Of a stretch of DNA of 37,638 bases, positions 1 to 8,100 are shown one piece after another; position 1 is the first letter of the stretch; each line of letters opens with the position of its first letter. Location of the stretch: the NCBI GenBank assembly GCA_945787595.1, contig CALZJV010000266.1:1-37638 (forward strand). Direction: 5' to 3'. The stretch is from an uncultured Desulfobacterales bacterium. Its GTDB lineage: Bacteria > Desulfobacterota > Desulfobacteria > Desulfobacterales > JAFDCJ01. The notes below the pieces were generated by a model. It made no database searches, had not been told where the DNA came from, and saw only the letters and a list, made by a program, of their open reading frames with translations. Both the position numbers and the translations under genes were made by a program.

Positions 1-1
1 C

Positions 2-1414
2 AAAATGATCGAAATCTTCGGCACCCGGAAGCAGAAAGACATGTTTTTAAAGAATTTATATACTGCCAAATGGGGCGGCACCATGCTGTTGACCGAATCC
101 CAGGCCGGCTCGGATGTCGGTGCGCTGACGACCACCGCCGTCAAAAATCCCGACGGCACCTATTCCATCACCGGAAATAAAATTTTTATCACCAACGGGG
201 AGCATGATCTGGCGGAAAATATCATTCACCCGGTTTTGGCGCGGATTGAAGGGGACCCCCCGGGAACAAAGGGGATTTCTATTTTTATCGTGCCTAAAAT
301 TTGGGTCGACGAAGACGGCAGCCTGGGGGAACCGAATGATGTGGTTTGCACGGGTATAGAAGAAAAAATGGGAATTCACGCCAGCTCGACCTGCTCCATG
401 ACCCTGGGCGGCAAAGGCAAATGCCGCGGATTGCTCCTCGGAGAAGAACGCCAGGGCATGAAGATCATGTTCTACATGATGAACGAAGCCCGGCTGGGGG
501 TTGGATTTCAGGCCTTTAATTATGCCTCGACATCTTATTTGTATGCCCTCAACTATGCCAGAGAGCGTGTCCAGGGTCGGGATCTCGAAAGCGGCAAAGA
601 TGCCAACGCCCCCCAGGTATCGATCATCCGGCATCCGGATGTACGCCGGATGTTGCTGGGCATGAAAGCCTATGTGGAAGGGATGCGCAGCTTTGTTTAT
701 TATGTGGGTCAGTGCCTTGATAAAGAAGCCCTGGCGGCCGACGAAAAGGAAAGAGCATTTTATAAGGGATTCTGTGATTTACTAACACCGCTGGTGAAAG
801 CGTATTGTGCCCAGCGCGGTTTTGATGTCTGCGTAGAGGCTGTCCAGGTTTACGGCGGATACGGCTACATCAAAGAATATCCGGTTGAGCAACTCGTCAG
901 GGACTGCAAGATTACCTCGATATACGAGGGTACCGACGGCATTCAGGCCATGGATCTCCTAGGGCGCAAACTGGGAATGGCGCAAGGCCGGGTTTTCATG
1001 AATTTGCTGGGGGAAATCCAAAAGACGATTGCACTGGCAAGGGAAACAAACGGATTGGAAGACATGACCGTCGAAGTTGAGAGGGTCGTCAATCGTCTGG
1101 GGGAGGTCGCCCTGCACATCGGCAAAAGCGCCCTGTCACCCCAATTTAAGGTCGCCTTCGCCCATGCCTTCCCGTTTCTGGAAGTCATGGGAGATGCTGT
1201 CATGGGCTGGATGCTGTTGTGGCGAACAGCCTTGGCAAAACAGAAGCTTGAGGGCGGGGCCCGGAAAAAGGATGTTGATTTTTACGAAGGTCAAGTCAAA
1301 ACCGCCGAATTTTTCATTCAAACCATTCTGCCAACCACGATGGGCAAGATGAATGCCATCATCAAGAGCAACGGATCTGCTATAGAAATCTCAGAGGCTG
1401 CTTTTGGTGGATGA
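2..1414 (+). CDS. Acyl-CoA dehydrogenase (FadE-type), 5' end outside window
   Basis: Flavin enzyme that introduces the 2,3 double bond into acyl-CoA in beta-oxidation, in the cytoplasm. The reading frame is already open at the first complete codon, so the first Met seen is probably internal; about 470 residues of a roughly 600-residue family are visible. The FAD/substrate segment MLLTESQAGSDVG lies near residue 27 and is followed by ITGNKIFITNGEHD. The motif VYGGYGYIKEYPVEQLVRD leads to IYEGTDGIQ, whose Glu is the expected catalytic base. The last 130 residues match the C-terminal extension of long FadE-like enzymes. Substrate chain length cannot be told from this. The following 330 bp has no gene, so it ends its transcription unit. 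Confidence 0.93.
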   Translation, partial: KMIEIFGTRKQKDMFLKNLYTAKWGGTMLLTESQAGSDVGALTTTAVKNPDGTYSITGNKIFITNGEHDLAENIIHPVLARIEGDPPGTKGISIFIVPKIWVDEDGSLGEPNDVVCTGIEEKMGIHASSTCSMTLGGKGKCRGLLLGEERQGMKIMFYMMNEARLGVGFQAFNYASTSYLYALNYARERVQGRDLESGKDANAPQVSIIRHPDVRRMLLGMKAYVEGMRSFVYYVGQCLDKEALAADEKERAFYKGFCDLLTPLVKAYCAQRGFDVCVEAVQVYGGYGYIKEYPVEQLVRDCKITSIYEGTDGIQAMDLLGRKLGMAQGRVFMNLLGEIQKTIALARETNGLEDMTVEVERVVNRLGEVALHIGKSALSPQFKVAFAHAFPFLEVMGDAVMGWMLLWRTALAKQKLEGGARKKDVDFYEGQVKTAEFFIQTILPTTMGKMNAIIKSNGSAIEISEAAFGG

Positions 1415-1746
1415 TTCGGCAGGTCAGATTCCAAATATTTGAGGCGTCGGTGAGTTTCTCAAAGCCGACCCGCTGCATGAATAACCGCCACCGAAACCGC
1501 ATGAACTCGACCCTAAGGCATCGTGATGTATGAACAGTGATCAATATGATAACGGCAGGTTGTGCGCAATGTCGAGGTTGGATGTTCAATAAAAGCCGTA
1601 GAGCAAATCTGTTCATCCATAACGATCCCTAATGGTCTCAGACAGCATCCGCTTTCGGTGGCGATCATCCACTTCGCTATAATCAAAGGCTTGCGCAGGA
1701 AACTCCCCCGAGCATTTGCATATTTGAACTTTAAAAAGGCTAAAGG
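1415..1746. other. Intergenic stretch without a supported gene
   Basis: 332 bp between convergent genes (acyl-CoA dehydrogenase and the toxin gene). The short open frames on either strand have no ribosome-binding site and no recognisable protein sequence. I see no strong terminator hairpin. Confidence 0.5.
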
Positions 1747-2175
1747 TTAACCCGCTTTTGGCTCATTAGAAGCTGTACCTAAGGTAATCGTTTCAATCTG
1801 ATCGACCACATCAAAATGGTTATCTCTGGTCAGGAGGGTGCCACCCACTTCCATGCTGCTAGCCGCTATCCAGACATCATTGACCGGTATTTTAGTCCCT
1901 TTCTTCTGCAACGATAAGTAAATGGCAGCATATTTTCTGGCGACATCTGTATTCACATTTATCACTTCAACATTTAAAATATCTATAAATTGCCGAAGCT
2001 TCTTTTCATTAAATGCTTGACGTTTGCCCTTCATGAACCCGAAATGGAGTTCTCCGAGCACAACAGAGGGAAGGTAAATCTGTTCACCATGGGTTGCCAT
2101 AAGATCCACGGTCTCAGGTACGCCTTCAGCATAGTCGCTGTAAGCATTGGTATCCAGCACGAGTTTCAAGGCCAA
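1747..2175 (-). CDS. vapC: PIN-domain toxin, VapC family
   Basis: Probable ribonuclease toxin of a type II toxin-antitoxin pair, 142 aa, the usual length for VapC. The PIN fold is shown by the N-terminal LVLDTNAYSDY (first metal-binding Asp), the mid-protein Glu in VVLGELHFGF, and the C-terminal acidic cluster VNDVWIAASSMEVGGTLLTRDNHFD. These are the positions that bind Mg/Mn in PIN nucleases. The gene starts 10 bp inside the end of the upstream antitoxin gene, a typical translationally coupled arrangement. Family knowledge suggests cleavage of tRNA or rRNA; the target here is unknown. Such pairs are usually autorepressed by the antitoxin or the complex. Confidence 0.88.
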   Translation of the reverse strand: MALKLVLDTNAYSDYAEGVPETVDLMATHGEQIYLPSVVLGELHFGFMKGKRQAFNEKKLRQFIDILNVEVINVNTDVARKYAAIYLSLQKKGTKIPVNDVWIAASSMEVGGTLLTRDNHFDVVDQIETITLGTASNEPKAG

Positions 2176-2405
2176 TCACCTTCATTGATTTGATTAAACA
2201 CTTCCAAAGATGTTCTCAGCTCCTTTGCCTCTTCAGGAGTCAGCCAGCCTGCCAGCTCTCGAATCATTTTTTTACGGTTTTTTACCAGACCCAGTTTTTC
2301 ATCAATGGCTTCGACGATAAAGGCAGATTTGGTTTTTCCGGCCCTCTTGGATGCCATTTTAATCATTTTCTCTTTTTCAGGGGTAATTCTCAGACTCAAC
2401 GGCAT
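2166..2405 (-). CDS. vapB: Antitoxin, ribbon-helix-helix (CopG/VapB-like)
   Basis: 79-aa partner of the PIN toxin, first gene of the pair. The N-terminus MPLSLRITPEKEKMI followed by ASKRAGKTKSAFIVEAIDEKLG is the strand-helix-helix pattern of CopG-type DNA-binding domains. The C-terminal half (LAGWLTPEEAKELRTSLE) is the likely toxin-neutralising tail. A strong ribosome-binding site (GGGAGGTGA) precedes the ATG. The 3' end overlaps the toxin start by 10 bp. The 150 bp upstream is AT-rich and is the likely site of autoregulation. Confidence 0.85.
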   Translation of the reverse strand: MPLSLRITPEKEKMIKMASKRAGKTKSAFIVEAIDEKLGLVKNRKKMIRELAGWLTPEEAKELRTSLEVFNQINEGDWP

Positions 2406-2558
2406 ATTCAGCTCACCTCCCTTTTAAATGACGTATCGCATTTTTAAAAAAGTATCGCATATTCGATCCAAAGTCAACAAAGAAAGATTTGCCATCTCTG
2501 ACAAAGTCTTTTACATAAAAGGGCACCCTCTGGGAAGACAAATAAATATTGAAATCAT

Positions 2559-3764
2559 TTATGATAATTCTTTAAGCGCGTCCTGCATCAACTTACCGAT
2601 GGCCATTTTCTGCGGGCATCGCTTCTCTGCCAATGAATAGTCCAGGCGGGCTATCTTTGCGCGGATGTTTTGCGGAATATCTTTGAATAATGCAATGGCG
2701 TGGTAGCGATTACCATAACTGCGGCAGTACATCAGATATCGCATGACATCACCAATGGGCACCTGACCGTTAATCGTCGATTCGCATATTTCGGTGCAAC
2801 CGGCACAATAATCCGAATGCGTTTCTTGGGCATATTGATGTAGCAGATTGATGTCCCGGGAAGAAAGCTCTGTTCTATTCATGGCGGCAGCCACATTGGC
2901 CATTAGAATTGTCATATTTGGCATTTCTGAGCAGATGCTGGCAATGTTCGGATTTTCCCACACCGCCTTGAGCTTGGCCTGGGCATCGGTATAACCGCTT
3001 TGGATAAACCGGCCGGCGATCTCGAACTCAGTTTCGGTATTGGTCTGCACCTGACCGCCGCCCTGGGTTTTCATAGCGGTTAAGCCAATACCCGCCTTAG
3101 CGCAAGCATCTACCGCACGCTTCATGCGATCCGTATGCATCAAGCGATAATTGTAGGTCATCATAATGCCATCGATCCAGCCGAGCTTGGATGCACCCAA
3201 CAGGCAGGACGCCATGTTGCTATGGGTGCTAAAACCAAATAGATTGATTTTTCCCGCTGATTTTTGCGTCTCGGCCCATTTGCGGGTATCGTCATTTATA
3301 TCGCTGATATCACTGACACTATGGACGAAGAAAAGGTCGATAGCGTTTGTTTTCATTCTTTCAAGGGAATTGTTAAGATCTTTTGTCATTCCGCCCAAAG
3401 TCCAGGCATGAGACTTGGTGACCAGAAAGATCCTTTTGCGGTCCTCAGGAAATTTGGCGAAGTATTTTCCAATGCCTTTCTCACTGGTTCCGCCCATGTA
3501 GGAATGCGCCGTATCCCAATAGGTTACCCCCCATTTGACAGCTTGTCTCAGCAGAAGCGGACTCATGGATGTATTCAAACTACCGCCAAATGAAAGAATG
3601 GGCACGTTTATGCCGCTGTTTCCAAAAGGTCGCTTGGGCATCGTCTGTTCTGCTTCTGAAGCCTGGACCGATGGGTTGAAAGGTGTAACGATCGTTCCTG
3701 CACCGGTCAATCCAGCGATCTTCAAAAAATCCCTGCGGGACAAATGTAATATTCTTTTAGACAT
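2559..3764 (-). CDS. Aldo/keto reductase with Tat signal and C-terminal Cys cluster
   Basis: 401-aa oxidoreductase of the aldo/keto reductase superfamily, probably exported folded by the Tat system. The N-terminus has SRRDFLKIAGLTGAG, a classic twin-arginine signal, and the mature part begins near residue 40 (MPKRPFGNSGINVPILSFGG). AKR positions are present: WDTAHSYMGGTSEKGIG with catalytic Asp and Tyr, the LVTKSH lysine and the FFVHSV histidine. Near residue 315 the motif DYCAGCTEICEST, followed by a Cys in YLMYCRSYG, could hold an Fe-S cluster, as in the family branch with a ferredoxin-like tail. GGAG lies upstream of the ATG. The exported location is unusual for an NADPH enzyme. The substrate is unknown. 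Confidence 0.88.
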   Translation of the reverse strand: MSKRILHLSRRDFLKIAGLTGAGTIVTPFNPSVQASEAEQTMPKRPFGNSGINVPILSFGGSLNTSMSPLLLRQAVKWGVTYWDTAHSYMGGTSEKGIGKYFAKFPEDRKRIFLVTKSHAWTLGGMTKDLNNSLERMKTNAIDLFFVHSVSDISDINDDTRKWAETQKSAGKINLFGFSTHSNMASCLLGASKLGWIDGIMMTYNYRLMHTDRMKRAVDACAKAGIGLTAMKTQGGGQVQTNTETEFEIAGRFIQSGYTDAQAKLKAVWENPNIASICSEMPNMTILMANVAAAMNRTELSSRDINLLHQYAQETHSDYCAGCTEICESTINGQVPIGDVMRYLMYCRSYGNRYHAIALFKDIPQNIRAKIARLDYSLAEKRCPQKMAIGKLMQDALKELS

Positions 3765-3843
3765 TTTAGTTTCTCCAAAATATTAGGACAATCAGAATTA
3801 GAAGGGTTAGAATCTAACCACCGCCGCAATTCGCATCTTGATT

Positions 3844-4422
3844 TTATTGAGCGAAATTGAGGCGACCAACCACCGTGTATGTTTTATCCTTATGCAGCTC
3901 CAGTAGAACCCCTTCGCCGGACGAGACACTAGTATCGGCGATGGCGCCAATGGTCACAAAATGGGTGACAAGGATAATCAATTCACCTTTCACCGGTTGC
4001 AGCGAAATAAATTCATTCAAGGCTTGGAGGTTCGGCTCTCGATCCTGGACTTTCTCATAAAATGAATTCAACGCTGCTAACTCCTGAACCGATCCGAGAT
4101 CGATAAGCTTGGCCGTCTCGAGGCAGCGGCACCACTGGCTGGAATATATCCGGGCTGATTTAACCCCGTTGGCACGCAACCACCTGCCAATGCCCCGTGC
4201 CTGGGTTCGGCCGGAATCGTCAAGGTTGCGCTGAGTCGAACAATCGCCGATTTTGAATCTAGCCGGATCGCCGTTTCCAGGTGCCATTGCGTGACGAATC
4301 ATCAAAATGTGTCCGCCAAATTTCAACCGGTCGATGACTTCAGTCTGATCTGCCGAGGCACCAGCGGCTATCAGAAAGATCAATCCCGTCAGGATGACGT
4401 TGATAGAAAAAGATGGACGCAT
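3844..4422 (-). CDS. Exported histidine phosphatase family protein
   Basis: 192-aa protein of the phosphoglycerate-mutase/acid-phosphatase-like histidine phosphatase superfamily. I chose the ATG at 4422 because GGAG lies just before it and the next residues (MRPSFSINVILTGLIFLIAAGASA) form a clear signal peptide; a longer in-frame start at 4473 would overlap the upstream gene. The catalytic loop reads LMIRHAMAPG, with Ala where most members have Gly (RHG). The SSQWCRCLETA segment and the second histidine in LVTHFVTIGA fit the fold. It lies 31 bp downstream of the truncated MDR gene and is probably co-transcribed. It is likely periplasmic; the substrate is unknown. Confidence 0.85.
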   Translation of the reverse strand: MRPSFSINVILTGLIFLIAAGASADQTEVIDRLKFGGHILMIRHAMAPGNGDPARFKIGDCSTQRNLDDSGRTQARGIGRWLRANGVKSARIYSSQWCRCLETAKLIDLGSVQELAALNSFYEKVQDREPNLQALNEFISLQPVKGELIILVTHFVTIGAIADTSVSSGEGVLLELHKDKTYTVVGRLNFAQ

Positions 4423-4453
4423 GATCGCTCTCCTTTGTTCTTTGCTTGCATCA

Positions 4454-5161
4454 CTATCGGGCGGCAGTGGCAAGTTTTTCCAGAAAAGGTCCGGCCACCG
4501 TATCGAAAATAATGGTGGCCCCTTTGCCGCCGGTGATATCCTTCATTTTGGCGGCCACATCCTCATTGTCGGATACAATTACGTGGTCAGCTCCGGCCTC
4601 GAGAAGAAATTTTTTTTTGCTGTCACCGCGTGTCGTAGCAACAGCCATGGCTCCGACAGATTTGACTATCTGAATGGCTGCAAGTCCGACGCTGCTGCTG
4701 GCAGCTGTAATCAGCACCGCATCCTCTTTTTTCAATCGGCCGTATTCAACCAGCGCACCGAATGCCGTCATGTACTTCATCCAGATGGCTGCACCTTCGA
4801 CTGTAGAGAGATTAGCGGGATATCCGGCCACCGCAGAGGCGGGAACGATGGCGGTTTCTCCGTAGACACCATACTTGCCCATGGAAAATGAAGGAATGGT
4901 GCTCACGCGATCACCGATTTGAATGTCGCCGACACCCGGTCCTACGGCGTCAATAATGCCGGCGGCTTCGTAACCGAGTCTTGATGGAAATACCGGGGCC
5001 TCCAGATACTGTCCTTGCCGGAACATAACCTCAGCACGATTGAGGCCGATGGTCTCCACCTTCAGTCGAACTTCCCCCTTGCCGGGTTCGGAAAGTGGTA
5101 TATCTTCCAACCTAAGTACGTCGGCTGCTCCTGTCTGATGAAAACGAACGATTTTTGGCAT
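4454..5161 (-). CDS. MDR/quinone oxidoreductase-like protein, C-terminally truncated
   Basis: Zinc-independent medium-chain dehydrogenase/reductase (quinone-reductase-like). 235 aa are present, whereas the family is usually about 325. The GroES-like N-domain is complete (GEVRLKVETIGLNRAEVMFRQG; SRLGYEAAGIIDAVGPGV; IGDRVSTIPS) and the Rossmann core begins (LITAASSSVGLAAIQIVKSVGA). Translation stops at GPFLEKLATAAR with two consecutive stop codons, before the last strands of the nucleotide-binding fold and the return of the catalytic domain. About 90 residues are therefore missing, and the next gene starts 31 bp later. This is consistent with a deletion that removed the 3' end. GGAAGGA precedes the ATG at 5161. 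Possibly a non-functional remnant. Confidence 0.8.
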   Translation of the reverse strand: MPKIVRFHQTGAADVLRLEDIPLSEPGKGEVRLKVETIGLNRAEVMFRQGQYLEAPVFPSRLGYEAAGIIDAVGPGVGDIQIGDRVSTIPSFSMGKYGVYGETAIVPASAVAGYPANLSTVEGAAIWMKYMTAFGALVEYGRLKKEDAVLITAASSSVGLAAIQIVKSVGAMAVATTRGDSKKKFLLEAGADHVIVSDNEDVAAKMKDITGGKGATIIFDTVAGPFLEKLATAAR

Positions 5162-5569
5162 GGTATTCCTTCCATTTGAACAATGGCGGTTAATTGAAAT
5201 TTAAACAACATGGCCAAATCGAACCTATCCCTATGACAGAAAAGCTAAGTATCAGGCTGCAAATATCAAGCAGGATGCCCCTAAACTACCAGAATAATTT
5301 TAATAGGTTTTTACTATCAGAATACCTGACTTTTTCTCCCATTGAATTATCAAGTCGGATGGTAACCTTTACATTTGACAAACTCGTGTCCTGATAATTA
5401 GTGCCGGAGGTAAATTATAAAATGGATATATCCCCAATTGGAGCTATCGGAATGTGGGTATTCGTTGGCCATCTTGTAATAGCAAATATGCATTTCAAAT
5501 TAAATCGGTCCCGGCCCGCTTAATTCAGTGGCGTATGCACATTAGAACTAGCCGGCCAATAGGCTTAAA
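5162..5569. other. Divergent intergenic region
   Basis: 408 bp between the divergently read MDR gene (minus) and the GPH symporter gene (plus), so promoters for both should lie here. The DNA is AT-rich. Apart from a possible 33-codon frame at 5422 I see no gene, and no clear operator palindrome. Confidence 0.5.
5422..5523 (+). CDS. Possible 33-aa single-span membrane peptide
   Basis: Very short frame, not recognised. It starts with ATG about 10 nt after a GGAGGT, slightly far for a ribosome-binding site. The predicted peptide begins MDISPIGAIGMWVFVGHLVIAN, one hydrophobic segment, and ends with a basic tail (KLNRSRPA). It ends 46 bp before the symporter gene. The evidence is only the Shine-Dalgarno sequence and the amphipathic layout, so this may be chance. 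Confidence 0.2.
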   Translation: MDISPIGAIGMWVFVGHLVIANMHFKLNRSRPA

Positions 5570-7030
5570 ATGACAACTGCAAACAATCATCGGGTTGCCT
5601 TGACCGAGAAAATAGCCTACGCTACGCCCGCCTTTGCCCTGGCGGTGATAGGTATCCCTGTCTATGTGTTTATTCCAAAATTCTATACAGATGTTGTTGG
5701 AATCAATATTACCATTTTGGGGTATTTGATGTTCAGCGTTCGCATTTTTGATGCGGTTACTGATCCGGCGATCGGCTATATTTCCGATCAAACCCAATCC
5801 CGATTTGGCAGACGACGTCCCTACATTGCGGTGGGGTCTGTACTGGTAGCCATAGCCATGTTTCTTCTGTTCAACCCACCGGCAGCTTCGCCATCATATG
5901 AAACGGTTTGGTTCGGTGTTTCCATTTACATGCTGTTTTTATTCTGGACAGCAGTTGTGGTCCCCTTCGAATCTTTGGGTCCGGAAATCACTTTTGACTA
6001 CCATGAGCGCACCTCACTGTTCGGCCTACGCGACGGATTTCTGATTGCCGGGACCCTGGCAGCGGCAAGTTCGCCTGCTGCCGTTGAATGGTTGTTTAAT
6101 TTGACCCCGGATGCGGCTGGGGAACGGGCCAAGTTTTTCTGGATTGCCGTCATCTATGCGCCGCTGTTGATTGGAACCTGCTGGTGGTGTGCGCTGACCA
6201 TACGCGAAAGGCAACCTGTCGCCGCGCCTCAAAGGTTGGGCCTCTGGCGCGGTCTTGGTCAGGTGGCGCACAATCGCCCCTTCCTTATTCTGCTGATCGC
6301 TTATACCGTCAGTGCCATTGGAAACAATCTACCGGCGACACTGATTCTCTACTACGTGGAATATGTGCTCCAATCCCAACTGGCCGAGGTTTTCCTGATG
6401 TTGTACTTTGTCACCGGGATCATTTTCCTGCCGGCCTGGATTTTCATTTCACGCCGAACCGGAAAAAAAGCCGCTTGGCTGGCCTCTATGGCGATCAATA
6501 CCGGTGCCTTCGTGGGCGTCTTTTTCCTCGGCCCTGGAGATGTCGTCATTTACGGCATCCTGGTTTTTTTATCCGGTATCGGATTTGGTGCCACCCTGGC
6601 AATCCCATCTGCTATTCAGGCGGATGTGATTGATTATGACGAGCTGTTGACCGGTGAAAGACGCGAGGGACAATACATCGGTCTGTGGTCGATTTCAAAA
6701 AAATTCGCAGCTGCCGTCGGTATTGGCGCCGGCCTTTCTATCCTGGGCATGGCAGGTTATACACCCAATGCCGAGCAATCGGCCGCGGTACAGATGACCC
6801 TGCGAGTGCTGTATGCCCTGGTGCCGTCGCTCTGCAATATCGTGGGCATCACTATCGCCTTGGCCTATCCCATCAGCAGCCGGATTCATAACGATATTCG
6901 GAAGGCCATCGCTCAGCGACAGGCCGGACTACCGGTCACCAATCCGCTAAATCCGGCACAAACCCTAAGTTCAAAGTATAGGAACTTCCATTTTGGGGAC
7001 ACGGATGAACACGGATTACCAGGATATTAA
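5570..7030 (+). CDS. GPH-family glycoside/sugar:cation symporter (MFS)
   Basis: 486-aa inner-membrane transporter of the glycoside-pentoside-hexuronide:cation symporter family (MelB-like). It has about twelve hydrophobic segments. Near residue 65 the family motif FDAVTDPAIGYISDQTQSRFGRRRPYI contains the cation-site Asp and the basic loop between helices 2 and 3. The second half repeats the pattern, with GIGFGATLAIPSAIQADVIDYDELLTGERREGQY near residue 350, also typical of the family. The transported substrate is unknown; many environmental members have no demonstrated sugar. The last 12 or so codons run into an inverted-repeat sequence (6997-7068), which supplies the stop codon, so the C-terminus may not be the ancestral one. 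No strong ribosome-binding site precedes the ATG. Confidence 0.87.
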   Translation: MTTANNHRVALTEKIAYATPAFALAVIGIPVYVFIPKFYTDVVGINITILGYLMFSVRIFDAVTDPAIGYISDQTQSRFGRRRPYIAVGSVLVAIAMFLLFNPPAASPSYETVWFGVSIYMLFLFWTAVVVPFESLGPEITFDYHERTSLFGLRDGFLIAGTLAAASSPAAVEWLFNLTPDAAGERAKFFWIAVIYAPLLIGTCWWCALTIRERQPVAAPQRLGLWRGLGQVAHNRPFLILLIAYTVSAIGNNLPATLILYYVEYVLQSQLAEVFLMLYFVTGIIFLPAWIFISRRTGKKAAWLASMAINTGAFVGVFFLGPGDVVIYGILVFLSGIGFGATLAIPSAIQADVIDYDELLTGERREGQYIGLWSISKKFAAAVGIGAGLSILGMAGYTPNAEQSAAVQMTLRVLYALVPSLCNIVGITIALAYPISSRIHNDIRKAIAQRQAGLPVTNPLNPAQTLSSKYRNFHFGDTDEHGLPGY

Positions 7031-7068
7031 AAGCTACAAAAACCAAAAATCTGTGAAAATCTGTGTCC
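6997..7068. repeat. Imperfect inverted repeat overlapping the symporter 3' end
   Basis: The left arm 6997-7017 reads GGACACGGATGAACACGGAT, and the right arm 7047-7068 is its imperfect complement (rc begins GGACACAGATTTTCACAGAT). The left arm is translated as the last residues of the symporter and the stop codon lies inside the element. This looks like a small dispersed intergenic repeat that inserted at the gene end. Confidence 0.6.
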
Positions 7069-7102
7069 TAATTTAGCTTGAAAAAAACAGTGGAGGAAAA
7101 CC

Positions 7103-7826
7103 ATGCAAGCCTCAATTTCGATTATGGGCTGGAATCTGGCCGCCGTCGCAGCCATGATGATCACCGGGTGGTTCATGAGTCTCGTCTACAGAAACGTGAC
7201 GATTGTCGATACTCTCTGGGGACTGGGATTTGTTCTGATTGCCTGGCTGACGTACGCAATGTCGGATGGATATTGGGGGCGCAAATTGCTGATCGCCATA
7301 CTGGTGACGATGTGGGGGCTGAGATTGAGTCTTTTTCTTTCATGGCGCAACTGGGGCAAAGGTGAGGATCCGCGCTATGGCGGCTGGCGAAAAAAGAGTG
7401 GTGACCGGTTCTGGCTCGTGAGTCTTTTTAAGGTGTTTATCCTGCAGGCACTGTTTCTGTGGGTTATTTCCCTTGCCATTCAGATCGGTCAGTTTCGAGT
7501 CCATAGGTGACTGGCAGCTGGCGCAGTTTAAATCTAATCCGGCCAGCAAAGGTCGTGTCATGGATCGTGGACTGTGGGCCTATACCCGCCACCCGAATTA
7601 TTTCGGTGAATTTCTCGTCTGGTGGGGTATTTTTTTAATCACGCTGTCAACGCCCAACAGCTGGTGGACAATCCTCAGTCCAGCCATCGTCACCGCAGTC
7701 CTTTTGAAAATGACCGGCATTCCCCTGACCGAAAAAGCGCTGGTAGAAAATCGTCCGGGATACCGCGACTATATCAAACGGACCAGCGCGTTCGTGCCCT
7801 GGCGGCCGGCAAAGGAGCAAAAATGA
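7103..7826 (+). pseudogene. DUF1295 membrane protein, broken by an internal frameshifting deletion
   Basis: Multi-span membrane protein of the DUF1295 family (steroid 5-alpha-reductase C-terminal-like fold), associated with modified fatty-acid clusters. The N-terminal frame (7103-7510, GGAGG before the ATG) covers helices 1-4 and the family motif SWRNWGKGEDPRYGGWR. Similarity stops after ISLAIQIG. It resumes in another frame at FESIGDWQLAQFK and runs through the hallmark GLWAYTRHPNYFGEFLVWWGIF to 7826. About 20-30 residues normally found between these blocks are absent, and the frame changes by one, so the lesion is a deletion rather than a single-base error. The next (also broken) gene starts 4 bp before this one ends. 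Probably non-functional. Confidence 0.8.
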
Positions 7827-8094
7827 GTTTGCTGATCGATATGGCAGTATACGGATTGCTGCCGGATCGACTGATCCGTTTCGGTATCCGTCAACTCGAT
7901 AAAAAGCGACGGCTGGAAGAAGATTGCGGCGGTATCATTCAACAACGACAAATCCTTGACATATTAATTTCTAAAATGTACCAAAGTCCCATAGCAATTC
8001 AGACGGCGCATCTTCTTGATGGCCTGCGCGGAGCTGTGGGGCTACCGTGATGGCCGGGAATGGATGGTTTCACATTATCTCCTCAAAAAAAAGG
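7823..8094 (+). pseudogene. CFA-synthase-like methyltransferase remnant (N- and C-terminal ends only)
   Basis: Remains of a SAM-dependent cyclopropane-fatty-acid-synthase-like methyltransferase of about 340 aa. The start ATG at 7823 overlaps the DUF1295 end (ATGA). The first 61 codons give MSLLIDMAVYGLLPDRLIRF ... [11 protein letters not shown], a typical N-terminus of this branch. Immediately after 8005 the frame changes and the sequence is the family C-terminus, [19 protein letters not shown] then MVSHYLLKK. The whole SAM-binding core, about 250 residues, is missing. An A8 tract at the end has lost the expected stop; one A fewer would give KKR and TGA. The recognition rests on remembered family termini, not an alignment. 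Confidence 0.7.
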
Positions 8095-8100
8095 TGAATT

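Noticed and set aside
1500..1740. Insertion-sequence remnant between acyl-CoA dehydrogenase and the toxin gene
   Set aside because: Some open stretches exist on the minus strand but no transposase motif or terminal repeats could be seen.
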